Positions 19,634 through 27,337 of a DNA stretch of 64,000 nt are shown in pieces. The stretch spans positions 186,001 to 250,000 of the forward strand of contig JAIUNU010000004.1 in the NCBI GenBank assembly GCA_020161365.1, in the 5' to 3' direction. The notes below the pieces were generated by a model that saw nothing but the letters and a program-made list of their open reading frames with translations, was not told the origin of the DNA and made no database searches. The stretch's first letter is position 1; each line of letters opens with the position of its first letter. This DNA is from Pseudomonadota bacterium (GTDB lineage: Bacteria > Pseudomonadota > Alphaproteobacteria > Caulobacterales > Caulobacteraceae). The position numbers and the translations under genes are program-made.

Positions 19634-19737
19634 CCCCCGTCGACGTGATCGTCCACGGGGGCTGATCGCGTTTGGCCACCGCCTGCTCGCGAGCAGGCGG
19701 AGTCTTAAGGAGTCGAGCATGACGTCCGTCATGCTCG
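19634..19737 (+). promoter_or_regulatory. Structured leader upstream of ffh
   Basis: Three hairpins in a row precede ffh: CCCCCGT/ACGGGGG (19634-19640 with 19655-19661), a perfect 22-bp palindrome CCGCCTGCTCG/CGAGCAGGCGG (19679-19700), and CGAGCATGAC/GTCATGCTCG (19714-19723 with 19728-19737), which ends 22 bases before the start codon. Two GAGTC sites, which CcrM methylates in Caulobacter, lie at 19700-19704 and 19710-19714, and a third GANTC is at 19517. It could be a terminator-antiterminator or an operator region. Between 19499 and 19633 I see nothing coding. Confidence 0.45.
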
Positions 19738-19759
19738 GGTGTTCTAACCAGGGTTCGAC

Positions 19760-21286
19760 ATGTTCGACGGCCTTACAGAGCGACTTTCCGGCGTCTTCGA
19801 ACGCCTTGGCGGTCGCGGCGTGCTGTCCGAAAAGGACATCGACGAGGCGCTGCGCGAGGTCCGCGTCGCGCTGCTCGAGGCCGACGTCGCCCTGCCGGTC
19901 GTCAAGGACTTTATCAGCAAGGCCAAGGAGCTGGCGTCGGGCGAGGCGGTCATCCGCTCGGTCAAGCCGGCCGACCAGGTGGTCAAGATCGTCTATGACG
20001 GTCTGGTGGACATGCTGGGCGGCGAGCAGCCGACAGGCCTGAACCTGGCGCTCAACCCGCCGTCGGTCATCCTGATGGCCGGCCTGCAAGGCTCGGGCAA
20101 GACCACCACCACCGGCAAGCTGGCCCTGCGCCTGTCGAAGACCGACCGCAAGAAGGTTCTGGTCGCCTCGCTCGATACCCGTCGCCCGGCGGCCATGGAG
20201 CAGCTGGCGACCCTGGCCCGCCAAGTCGAGGTCGAGAGCCTGCCGATCGTCGCGGGCCAGAGCGCCCCGGACATCGCCAAGCGCGCCCTGACCGCCGCCA
20301 AGCTGGGCGGCTATGACGTCCTGATCCTCGACACCGCCGGCCGCACCACGCTGGACGAGTCGATGATGAGCGAAGCGGCCGAGATCGCTCGCATCGCCAA
20401 TCCGAGCGAGACCATCCTGGTCGCCGACAGCCTGACCGGTCAGGACGCCGTTCGCACGGCCAAGGCGTTCCACGAGCGCCTGCCGCTGACCGGCCTGATC
20501 CTGACCCGCGCCGACGGCGACGGCCGGGGCGGCGCGGCGCTGTCGATGCGCCATGTCACCGGCCTGCCGATCAAGTTCCTCGGCGCCGGCGAGAAGATCG
20601 ACCAGCTGGACGTGTTCGACGCCCGCCGCGTCGCCGGCCGGATCCTGGGTCAGGGCGACGTCGTGGCGCTGGTCGAAAAGGCTGCCGCCGATCTCGACCA
20701 GGCCGAAGCCGAGCGCATGGCCAAGAAGCTGGCCAAGGGCAAGTTCGACCTCGACGACCTCGCCGCCCAACTGCGCCAGATGCAGAAGCTGGGCGGCATG
20801 GAAGGCATCATGGGCCTGCTGCCGGGCGTCCAGAAGGTCAAGAAGCAGATCGCCGAGAGCGGCGTCGACGACAGCATCTTCCGTCGCCAGCAGGCGATCA
20901 TCAGCTCGATGACCAAGGAAGAGCGCAAGAAGCCCGACATTCTCGCCGCTTCGCGCAAGCGCCGCATCGCGGCCGGCGCCGGCGTCGACGTGGCCGAGGT
21001 CAATCGCCTGCTCAAGCAACACCGCCAGATGGCCGACATGTTCAAGGCCATGTCCAAGGACGGCGGCAAGGGCCTGGCCCGCATGGCCCAGATGATGGGC
21101 GGCGGCGACATGGCCCGTCTCAAGAATTTGGGCGGCGGCAAGATGCCCGCCGTCGATCCGAATGCAGCGGGGGGCCAAGGCCTCTCGGGGCTGCCCGGTC
21201 TGCCGGGCCTCGGGAGTGGCGGCGACGCCAAGCCCAACCCTCTCTCCGGCCTGGGCCTGCCCGGCTTCAACCCGTTCAAGAAATAG
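19760..21286 (+). CDS. ffh: Signal recognition particle protein Ffh
   Basis: 508-residue SRP54 GTPase that targets inner-membrane proteins cotranslationally with 4.5S RNA and FtsY. The N-domain leads to the G1 loop GLQGSGKTTTTGKLA (near residue 107), then LDTAGRT, TRADGDGRGGAAL and the Met-rich M-domain (MQKLGGMEGIMGLLPG, MADMFKAMSKDGGKGLARMAQMMGG) that binds RNA and signal peptides. A Gly/Pro/Leu-rich tail follows. First gene of ffh-rpsP-rimM. Confidence 0.98.
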   Translation: MFDGLTERLSGVFERLGGRGVLSEKDIDEALREVRVALLEADVALPVVKDFISKAKELASGEAVIRSVKPADQVVKIVYDGLVDMLGGEQPTGLNLALNPPSVILMAGLQGSGKTTTTGKLALRLSKTDRKKVLVASLDTRRPAAMEQLATLARQVEVESLPIVAGQSAPDIAKRALTAAKLGGYDVLILDTAGRTTLDESMMSEAAEIARIANPSETILVADSLTGQDAVRTAKAFHERLPLTGLILTRADGDGRGGAALSMRHVTGLPIKFLGAGEKIDQLDVFDARRVAGRILGQGDVVALVEKAAADLDQAEAERMAKKLAKGKFDLDDLAAQLRQMQKLGGMEGIMGLLPGVQKVKKQIAESGVDDSIFRRQQAIISSMTKEERKKPDILAASRKRRIAAGAGVDVAEVNRLLKQHRQMADMFKAMSKDGGKGLARMAQMMGGGDMARLKNLGGGKMPAVDPNAAGGQGLSGLPGLPGLGSGGDAKPNPLSGLGLPGFNPFKK

Positions 21287-21313
21287 AACTTTAGACCCTA
21301 AGGACTACCGCAA

Positions 21314-21796
21314 ATGCTGAAGATCCGTCTCGCCCGTGGCGGCGCCAAGAAGCGTCCGTACTACTCGATCGTCGTCGCTGACAGCCACTCGCCGCGCGAT
21401 GGCCGTTTCATCGAGAAGGTCGGCACCTATAACCCGCTCCTCAAGAAGGACGACGCCAACCGCGTCACCCTGAAGGTCGAGTCGATCCAAGAGTGGCTCA
21501 AGAAGGGCGCCCAGCCGACCGACCGCGTCGCCCGCTTCCTGGCCGCTCAAGGCCTGGTCGCCTGGACGCACGGCAACAACCCGGAAAAGGGTAAGCCGGG
21601 CAAGAAGGCGCAAGAGCGTCTGGCCGAGCGCGCCCAACGTGAAGAAGAGCGCAAGCAAGCCGAAGCTGACGCCAAGGCCGCCGCCGAAGCCGAAAAGGCC
21701 GCCGCTGCTGAAGCCGCCGCCGCTGCGGCCGCTGCTCCGGCTGAAGAGGCCCCGGCCGCCGAAGCTCCGGCTGCTGAAGAAACCACCGAAGGCTAA
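21314..21796 (+). CDS. rpsP: 30S ribosomal protein S16 with long Ala/Glu-rich extension
   Basis: 160 residues against the usual 80-90. The S16 core ([40 protein letters not shown]) ends near residue 85. The remainder is a Lys/Glu/Ala-rich helix with blocks of consecutive Ala, then EEAPAAEAP repeats, as seen in other alphaproteobacterial S16 proteins. AAGGAC lies just upstream of the start, and ffh ends 27 bases before it. Confidence 0.97.
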   Translation: MLKIRLARGGAKKRPYYSIVVADSHSPRDGRFIEKVGTYNPLLKKDDANRVTLKVESIQEWLKKGAQPTDRVARFLAAQGLVAWTHGNNPEKGKPGKKAQERLAERAQREEERKQAEADAKAAAEAEKAAAAEAAAAAAAAPAEEAPAAEAPAAEETTEG

Positions 21797-21849
21797 GGGT
21801 TCCAGCGCCGTCGTCTCTTTCGAGGCGGCGGCGCGACTCTGTCCAGACG

Positions 21850-22416
21850 ATGGCTGTGTCTCCCGACGATCCGCTGATCCTGGTCGGCCGCGTGGCCGGC
21901 GGTTTTGGCGTGCGCGGCGAGGTGCGGATCTCGACCTATACCGAGGACCCGCTCAGCATCGCGGGCTTCAAGACGCTGAAGCGCCAGGACGGCTCGCCGG
22001 CCCTGACCATCGCCTCGGCGCGCAAGACCAAGGACGGCGTGGTGTGCCGCTGTCCTGGCGTTGAGACGAAGGAGGCCGCCGACGCTCTGCGCGGGCTGCG
22101 GCTTTACGTTCCCCGCTCGGCCTTGCCCGAGCCGGATGAGGACGAGTTCTATCTGACTGATCTGGTCGGTCTCACCGTCCGTCATGTCGTCACCGACGCG
22201 CTGCTCGGCCGCGTGAAGAGCGTCCAGAACTTTGGCGCTGGTGACATCCTCGAGATTACCCCCGACCTGGGCGGCCCGACCTGGTATCTGCCGTTCACGC
22301 GGGCGGCTGTCCCCGAGGTGAAGATCAGCGAAGGTCTGATCCTGGCCGATCCGCCGGCCCTGGTGGGCGAGGCCGAGGGACCCTCGGAAGACGAAGAGCT
22401 CGGCGATCGGGACTGA
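21850..22416 (+). CDS. rimM: Ribosome maturation factor RimM
   Basis: 188 residues. The N-terminal RimM barrel starts with ILVGRVAGGFGVRGEVRI, and the PRC-barrel follows with EDEFYLTDLVGLTVRH, IQNFGAGDILEI-like VQNFGAGDILEITP and the family closing WYLPFTRAAVPEV. It assists 30S head assembly through S19. The position after rpsP is the conserved one; trmD and rplS, which usually come next, are replaced here by an interrupted Nudix gene. Confidence 0.95.
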   Translation: MAVSPDDPLILVGRVAGGFGVRGEVRISTYTEDPLSIAGFKTLKRQDGSPALTIASARKTKDGVVCRCPGVETKEAADALRGLRLYVPRSALPEPDEDEFYLTDLVGLTVRHVVTDALLGRVKSVQNFGAGDILEITPDLGGPTWYLPFTRAAVPEVKISEGLILADPPALVGEAEGPSEDEELGDRD

Positions 22417-22440
22417 CGCCCCCTGTAGGAGATCTGAGCG

Positions 22441-23004
22441 ATGCCCGACGGAAAGTGGCGGGTGACCGCCTCACGGCACATCCACAGGGACCGCTGGATC
22501 AGCGTCCGCGCCGACGATTGTGTCACCGACGACGGCGCGGTGATCGCGCCCTACTATGTGCTTGAGTACGCGGACTGGCTTGAGATCGTGGCCCTCGACG
22601 GCGCCAACAACGTCCTTCTGGTCCGGCAGTATCGCCACGCTCTCGGGGACGTCTCGACCTAAATCCCCGCCGGCCGGATGGACCCCGAGGAGGCGGATCC
22701 CATCGCCGCCGCAGCGCGGGAGCTTCTCGAGGAGACCGGATGCGCCGGAACGCCGACGCTTATCGGAAATTTCCGGGCCAATTCGGCCAGCCACGACAAC
22801 CGGAGTCACATCGTGCTCTTCCGCGATGTCGTCCAGGTGGCCGCGCCCCACGACGATCCGGGTGAGCGCATCGAGAGCTTCTGGGTCTCGGCGCCGGAGG
22901 CTGTGCGGATGGCGCTGGCGGGCGAATTGACCAACGGCATGCAAGCAGCGTCGCTTCTCCGGGCCCTCGCCGCTGCGGGCGTAGCCCGGATCGAAGCGCT
23001 CTGA
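22441..23004 (+). pseudogene. Nudix hydrolase interrupted by one in-frame TAA
   Basis: One continuous frame encodes a 187-residue ADP-ribose-pyrophosphatase-like Nudix protein broken at codon 74 by TAA (22660-22662). The first part (to GDVST) has the LEIVALDGANNVLLVRQYRH strand pair; the part after the stop continues at once with IPAGRMDPEEADP and the Nudix helix ARELLEETG, where relatives have E-L/I-P-A-G. GAA to TAA would be a single change. The Nudix box itself carries one extra residue before RELLEE. A GTP/ATG-initiated distal fragment (ATG at 22678) would lack the first beta strands. Sequencing error, recent mutation or readthrough are all possible. Confidence 0.82.
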
Positions 23005-23007
23005 GCG

Positions 23008-23862
23008 CTACTTCCGCACCCGCATCAGGCATTCCTGAGCGACCGACGCCAGCAACTTGCCGTCCTGGCTGAACATTTGACCGCGCACCAAACCCCGGCC
23101 TTGCGAGGCGCTGGGGCTGTCCTGGGCGAACAGCGTCCAGTCGTTGAAGTTGAACGGATGATGGAACCACATGGCATGGTCCAGGCTGGCGGCCTGAATG
23201 CCGGGCGTGGTCCAGATCAGGCCGTGCGGGCGCAGGGCGCTTTCCATGAACGCCATGTCGGAGGCGTAGGCCAGGGCGGCCTGCTGCATCTTCACGTCGT
23301 CGCCCAGCGGCGCCTTGGCGCGCATCCAGACCTGCTTGGTGCCCGACTTCTTGACAGGCGCGATCGGGTTTTGCGGATCGATCCAGCGGATGTCGACCGG
23401 ACGCGGACGCTCGGCGATCGCCACCATCTTCGGATGGATCTGGTCGCCCAGGCTGCGCAGGAAGTCGGCTTCGGTCGGCAGGGACTCCGGATCGACCGAT
23501 TCGGGCATTTCCGACTGGTGCTCGAAGCCGTCTTCCGGTGTCTGGAACGAGGCGGCGAGGTTGAAGATCTGCTCGCCATGCTGGATCGCGGCGACGCGGC
23601 GCGTGGTGAAGGTGCCGCCGTCACGGGCGCGCTCCACCTCGTAAAGCACGGGGGCGGTGACGTCCCCGGGGCGGATGAAATAGGCGTGCAGCGAGTGGCA
23701 GATGCGGTCCGGCACTGTCTTGTAGGCGGCCAGAAGGGCCTGGGCGATCACCAGGCCGCCGAAGATGCGGGGGAAGCCGTCGTTCGGGCTGATGCCCCGG
23801 AACAGGTTCACCTCGATCGGTTCGAGGTCCAGGATGTCGGCGAGGTTCTCGGTCGTCTGCAT
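23008..23862 (-). CDS. tesB: Acyl-CoA thioesterase II
   Basis: 284-residue double hot-dog thioesterase that hydrolyses medium- and long-chain acyl-CoA. The N-terminal half has LFRGISPNDGFPRIFGGLVIAQAL, and the C-terminal half the conserved ASLDHAMWFHHPF with the catalytic Asp, followed by QGRGLVRGQMFSQDGKLLASVAQE. The length is standard. It converges on the interrupted Nudix gene and is divergent from the deacetylase-like gene. Confidence 0.95.
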   Translation of the reverse strand: MQTTENLADILDLEPIEVNLFRGISPNDGFPRIFGGLVIAQALLAAYKTVPDRICHSLHAYFIRPGDVTAPVLYEVERARDGGTFTTRRVAAIQHGEQIFNLAASFQTPEDGFEHQSEMPESVDPESLPTEADFLRSLGDQIHPKMVAIAERPRPVDIRWIDPQNPIAPVKKSGTKQVWMRAKAPLGDDVKMQQAALAYASDMAFMESALRPHGLIWTTPGIQAASLDHAMWFHHPFNFNDWTLFAQDSPSASQGRGLVRGQMFSQDGKLLASVAQECLMRVRK

Positions 23863-23944
23863 GGCGCACTGCGATAAGCCTCGTTTTGCGGCGCCGCAAC
23901 CCGTCTCCTTGCGTCACGCCGCCGCGCTCCCCATCGTCATGGCC

Positions 23945-24859
23945 ATGTCTGCGCCACCGCCGATCGTCCACCATCCCGCCTTCCGCGCCGAGATGCCGGC
24001 AGGCCACCGCTTTCCCATGGACAAGTTCTCGCGCCTGGCGACGGTTCTGGAGTCCGAGGGCGTGCCTGGCCCCGACGGCTTCATTCGGCCCGAGCCGGTC
24101 GATGTGGAGACGCTTCGACTCGCCCATGACGAAACCTATGTCCGGGGCGTGATCGAGCTGACCTTGCCCGCAGACGTCGTGCGCCGGATCGGCATGCCTA
24201 ACACTGAAAGCGTTGCGGCCCGCGCGTGCGCGGCCACGGGTGGCACGTTGCTGGCGGCGCGTCTGGCGCTGGAGCACGGTATCGCCTGCAACACCGCCGG
24301 CGGCAGCCATCATGCAGCGGCGGACGGCGGCGCTGGCTTCTGCGTCTTCAACGATGTGGCGGTGGCGGCCCGACGGCTCCTGGCCGAGGGCGCGATCAGG
24401 CAGGCCCTGGTCGTCGACCTTGATGTGCATCAGGGCGACGGTACGGCGCGGATCTTCGAGAACGACCCCAGCGTCTTCACCTTCTCGATGCACGCCGAGA
24501 AGAACTTCCCGCATCGCAAGGTGGTCAGTGATCTGGATGTCGCGCTTGCCGACGGAACTGACGATGCGGCCTATCTGGCCAAGCTGTCCGAGGTTCTGCC
24601 GGCGCTGCTGTCGAGCGTCCGACCTGACATCGTCTTCTTCAATGCAGGTGTCGATCCGCATGCGGACGACAAGCTGGGCCGTCTGGCGCTGACCGACGAG
24701 GGCCTTGCGCGACGAGAGGCCTATGTCCTGGGCGCTTGTCTTTCCTCGGAGATCCCCGTGGTCGGGGTTATCGGCGGCGGCTATGACGCGGATATCGATC
24801 GTCTGGCGGCGCGCCACGCCATCCTGCATCGGACGGCGAAAAGTCTTTATTCTTTATAG
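23945..24859 (+). CDS. Histone-deacetylase-family amidohydrolase
   Basis: 304 residues from the ATG at 23945 (another ATG at 23939 is equally possible). Class II-like HDAC fold: the active-site His pair in GGSHHAAADGGAGFCVFND, zinc ligands in VVDLDVHQGDGTA and NAGVDPHADDKLG, and the catalytic Tyr in IGGGYDADIDRLAARH. Bacterial members deacetylate acetoin-utilisation proteins, acetylpolyamines or other N-acetyl groups; the substrate here is unknown. The frame upstream to 23765 overlaps tesB and is not coding. Confidence 0.9.
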   Translation: MSAPPPIVHHPAFRAEMPAGHRFPMDKFSRLATVLESEGVPGPDGFIRPEPVDVETLRLAHDETYVRGVIELTLPADVVRRIGMPNTESVAARACAATGGTLLAARLALEHGIACNTAGGSHHAAADGGAGFCVFNDVAVAARRLLAEGAIRQALVVDLDVHQGDGTARIFENDPSVFTFSMHAEKNFPHRKVVSDLDVALADGTDDAAYLAKLSEVLPALLSSVRPDIVFFNAGVDPHADDKLGRLALTDEGLARREAYVLGACLSSEIPVVGVIGGGYDADIDRLAARHAILHRTAKSLYSL

Positions 24860-24884
24860 TCTTGGGCGATAGCTCCATCGCCAT

Positions 24885-24924
24885 CTTCGTCGGGCCGGCT
24901 CAGGTGGAGCGGCGCCCGACGAAG
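24885..24924. terminator. Strong hairpin between convergent genes
   Basis: An 11-bp perfect stem, CTTCGTCGGGC (24885-24895) with GCCCGACGAAG (24914-24924), sits between the deacetylase-like gene and the small minus-strand ORF at 24941. Neither side has a clear T-run, so it may terminate poorly or serve as a 3'-end stabiliser. Confidence 0.5.
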
Positions 24925-24940
24925 GTTAAGCGGCGATCAC

Positions 24941-25039
24941 TTAGAAGCTCGAGGCGAGCGAACCAGCGATAACGACCAGCGGCAGAACCGCGAGAACGAG
25001 CGAGGCGAAGCCGGCGACGGTGTTGGTCTTCATGGTCAT
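24941..25039 (-). CDS. 32-residue hydrophobic small protein
   Basis: ATG at 25039 (or 25033) opens a frame of 32 codons: MTMKTNTVAGF followed by ASLVLAVLPLVVIAGSLASSF. It has a Lys near the N-terminus and one membrane-length segment of about 20 residues, so a single-pass membrane peptide or a very short secreted one. AAGGGAT lies 7 bases upstream of the first ATG. Coding evidence is indirect: good ribosome site, plausible membrane segment, position between an operator-like palindrome and a hairpin. Function unknown. Confidence 0.6.
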   Translation of the reverse strand: MTMKTNTVAGFASLVLAVLPLVVIAGSLASSF

Positions 25040-25256
25040 GGTCTTGATCCCTTTTTTGTCTTCGGCCGCCCCGTTGGCGTCCGATGAGAGGGATATAGGC
25101 CTCGACCTTGGTTATTACACGTTACTCTTGCTTCATGACGCCGATTTAAGAAACGTTGACGTCCATAATCGACATTAACGAGGTGTAATGTAGTCGTCTA
25201 ATTCGGCTTCAGGAGAAACTTTCACCCCTCCGGGCCCGGCGGAGGTCCCTCTGGTG
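25040..25256 (-). promoter_or_regulatory. Upstream region of the small protein, with operator-like palindrome
   Basis: This gap holds a hairpin (CCTCCG/CGGAGG, 25227-25245) after the PaaI genes, probably their terminator, then an AT-rich stretch. Within it ACATTA-N8-TAATGT at 25172-25191 is a perfect 6-bp inverted repeat spaced like a repressor site, extended by CG/CG flanks. Nothing else in 25040-25256 looks coding. The assignment as control region of the small ORF is by position. Confidence 0.4.
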
Positions 25257-25676
25257 TTAGTCCTCGCTGGGCGCCACCAGAAACAGGCCGCGCAAGGTCG
25301 CGATCGGCGCGGATCGGGTCTCCTGCCAGGCCTCCACATGCACATTGGCGATCCGGCGGCCCAGTTTCTTGATGATCGCCCGGGCGTAGGTGGTCTGAGG
25401 CCGTCCCGAGCGCAGATACTCGATCGAGACGTCGATGGTGCGGGGCTGGCGCTTCATCGGCGCGGCCACGGAGAGCTGGGCCAGGGCTGTCATTTCCATG
25501 AAGGCGCCCAGAACGCCGCCGTGGATCGCGGGCAGCATCGGATTGCCGACGATATGCTGGGCGAAAGGCAGGACGGCGGTCATCTCATCCCCGGCCAGCT
25601 CGGCCTTGACGCCAAGGAAGCGGGCGTAGGGGATGGAGTCCAGCATCGAGACGAGGCGGGTGTCGGCGTCGCTCAT
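25257..25676 (-). CDS. PaaI-family thioesterase, distal copy
   Basis: 139-residue single hot-dog thioesterase. The catalytic-loop segment is NPMLPAIHGGVLGAFMEMTALAQL and the acyl-binding helix follows. Such proteins hydrolyse aryl- or acyl-CoA. Its start overlaps the stop of the upstream paralogue by 4 bases, so the two are coupled; tandem hot-dog proteins of unequal sequence may form a heterodimer, which is inference. Confidence 0.88.
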   Translation of the reverse strand: MSDADTRLVSMLDSIPYARFLGVKAELAGDEMTAVLPFAQHIVGNPMLPAIHGGVLGAFMEMTALAQLSVAAPMKRQPRTIDVSIEYLRSGRPQTTYARAIIKKLGRRIANVHVEAWQETRSAPIATLRGLFLVAPSED

Positions 25677-26173
25677 TGGTCGACCCCTCCAGTCTTGGCG
25701 CGCTGTTCGCGCGAGGGTTTCAGGTTGGCGCCGGCCTTCTTGCCCGCACTGGAGTCGAGCATGAAAGTCGCCTGGCCGGTCGCGATCGGATCCTCCGGAT
25801 CGCGGTCGTAGGCGACGGCGCGGACAAAGGCCACCGAGCGGGTCAGCTTGTAGCAGTGGGCGCGGGCCATTACGTCGAGACCTGGCTCCGCCGCCCGCAT
25901 GTAGTCGATCCGCAGGTCCAGGGTCGCAATCGAGGTCCAGGTCGCCAACGCGGCGTGGACCGCCTGGCCGCTGGCGTGGTCCAGCAGGGTCGTCACGACG
26001 CCGCCGGCGATCACGCCGGTCTCGGGATCGCCGACGATCTCGGGCCGATAGGGGACTTTCAGAACGGCGACCGCGTCGCCGATCTCCAGCGTGGCGAATC
26101 CCAGAGCCTTGGCCTGGGGGCTGCCCTCATTCATCGCCGTGGCGATGAGTTTTGTCTGTTCGTGATCGCTCAT
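25673..26173 (-). CDS. PaaI-family thioesterase, proximal copy
   Basis: 166-residue hot-dog thioesterase with ETGVIAGGVVTTLLDHASGQAVHAAL as the catalytic loop and helix (the G-G-x-x-x-x-L-x-D pattern) and STTLDLRIDYM-like IATLDLRIDYMRAAEPG after it. A charged C-terminal tail (KPSREQRAKTGGVDQ) is extra. First gene of a two-gene unit with the copy at 25257. CoA-ester substrate unknown. Confidence 0.88.
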   Translation of the reverse strand: MSDHEQTKLIATAMNEGSPQAKALGFATLEIGDAVAVLKVPYRPEIVGDPETGVIAGGVVTTLLDHASGQAVHAALATWTSIATLDLRIDYMRAAEPGLDVMARAHCYKLTRSVAFVRAVAYDRDPEDPIATGQATFMLDSSAGKKAGANLKPSREQRAKTGGVDQ

Positions 26174-26191
26174 GCGATAGGCTTAGCGCCT

Positions 26192-26240
26192 AGAGCGTGA
26201 CGCCGAAAGTGGGAACCGGCTTCGGCGCCTGTCACGCTCT
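26192..26240. repeat. Palindromic intergenic repeat AGAGCGTGAC...GTCACGCTCT
   Basis: A perfect 10-bp outer stem (26192-26201 with 26231-26240) and an inner GCCGAA/TTCGGC stem (26202-26207 with 26221-26226). This closely resembles the widespread alphaproteobacterial 50-bp palindromes whose centre reads GTGGGAACCGG. Located between the PaaI and exonuclease genes. Confidence 0.8.
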
Positions 26241-26255
26241 AACCCTATGATTTAC

Positions 26256-26300
26256 AGCCTGTTTATGGGTTTAGATGGTTTCATCCAAACCCGACAGGCT
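26256..26300. repeat. Second palindromic repeat, AGCCTGT...ACAGGCT
   Basis: AGCCTGT (26256-26262) pairs with ACAGGCT (26294-26300), and inside GGGTTT-A-GATG pairs with CATC-C-AAACCC around a GTTT loop. It directly follows the repeat at 26192 and ends 9 bases before the exonuclease start codon. Confidence 0.7.
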
Positions 26301-26308
26301 CTAAGGCG

Positions 26309-27337
26309 TTGTCTTATCCAGACGTGATCAAGCCCGAAGACCTTCTCTGTCCCCGGCCGGCGGGCCTCTACTGTCCGACGGGAGACTTCTACATCGACCC
26401 GGTCCGCCCCGTGGACCGGGCCGTGATCACCCATGGCCATGCCGACCACGCCAGGGCCGGACACGGCGTCGTCGCCGCGACGCCCGAGACTCTGGCGATC
26501 ATGGCGGTCCGCTACGGCGAGGACTTCGCTGGTCGCCGCGAAGCCATCCCCTACGGCCAGAGTTTCACGCATGACGGCGTCTCCGTGACCTTGGTCCCGG
26601 CCGGTCATGTTCTGGGCTCGGCCCAGGCGGTGGTGCGCTGGAAGGGGCTGACCATGGTCGTCTCCGGCGACTACAAGCGTCGCCGCGATCCGACCTGCGC
26701 GCGGTTTGAGCCCGTGCCCTGCGACGTGTTCATCACCGAGGCGACCTTCGGCCTGCCGGTCTTCCGTCACCCGGACGACGCCGGAGAGATCCGCAGCCTG
26801 CTGTCGTCGGTCGAGCAGTTCCCGGATCGCTGCCATCTCGTGGGCGCCTACGCTTTGGGCAAGGCCCAGCGGGTGATCCGGCTGCTGCGCGATGGCGGCT
26901 GGGACAAGACGATCTATGTCCATGGCGCGCTGGAGCGGCTGAACGCCCTCTATGAGGCGCATGGCGTGGATCTTGGACCGCTGGCGCCGGCCACCGCCTC
27001 GGGACCGAAGGACGCCTTCGCCGGCCAGATCGTGATCGCGCCGCCCAGCGCCATCGCCGATCGCTGGTCGCGCCGCTTCCCCGATCCCGTCGACTGCTTC
27101 GCCTCGGGTTGGATGCGCGTGCGGGCCCGCGCGCGCCAGCGCGGGGTGGAGTTGCCCCTGATCCTGTCGGACCACGCCGACTGGGACGAGCTGACCGCGA
27201 CCCTCGCCGAGCTGAGGCCCGGCGAGGTCTGGATCACGCACGGACGCGAGGAAGCCTTGGAGCGCTGGTGCCAGCTTGAGGGCATCCCCGCGAGGGCCCT
27301 TCGTCTGGTGGGTTACGACGACGAAGAGGGCGAGTGA
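26309..27337 (+). CDS. Ligase-associated DNA exonuclease (metallo-beta-lactamase fold)
   Basis: 342 residues from a TTG at 26309 (MSYPDVIKPEDLL). Beta-CASP-like nuclease of the group usually encoded beside an ATP-dependent DNA ligase and a helicase. Metal ligands are in THGHADHARAG, then AGHVLGSAQ, SGDYKRRRDPTC and the C-terminal DHADWDEL. Here it stands alone between repeats and citrate-synthase genes; an ATP-dependent DNA ligase is encoded at the far end of the window. It overlaps the convergent HTH-citrate synthase gene by 25 bases. Confidence 0.9.
   Translation: MSYPDVIKPEDLLCPRPAGLYCPTGDFYIDPVRPVDRAVITHGHADHARAGHGVVAATPETLAIMAVRYGEDFAGRREAIPYGQSFTHDGVSVTLVPAGHVLGSAQAVVRWKGLTMVVSGDYKRRRDPTCARFEPVPCDVFITEATFGLPVFRHPDDAGEIRSLLSSVEQFPDRCHLVGAYALGKAQRVIRLLRDGGWDKTIYVHGALERLNALYEAHGVDLGPLAPATASGPKDAFAGQIVIAPPSAIADRWSRRFPDPVDCFASGWMRVRARARQRGVELPLILSDHADWDELTATLAELRPGEVWITHGREEALERWCQLEGIPARALRLVGYDDEEGE

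Noticed and set aside
19499..19759. 4.5S SRP RNA gene beside ffh
   Set aside because: The GGUCAGG/GGAAG-type loop signatures of SRP RNA are not present; the hairpins look like leader or operator structures.
22441..23004. Frameshift in the Nudix gene
   Set aside because: Both halves are in the same frame; only the TAA codon interrupts, so it is a nonsense change rather than an indel.
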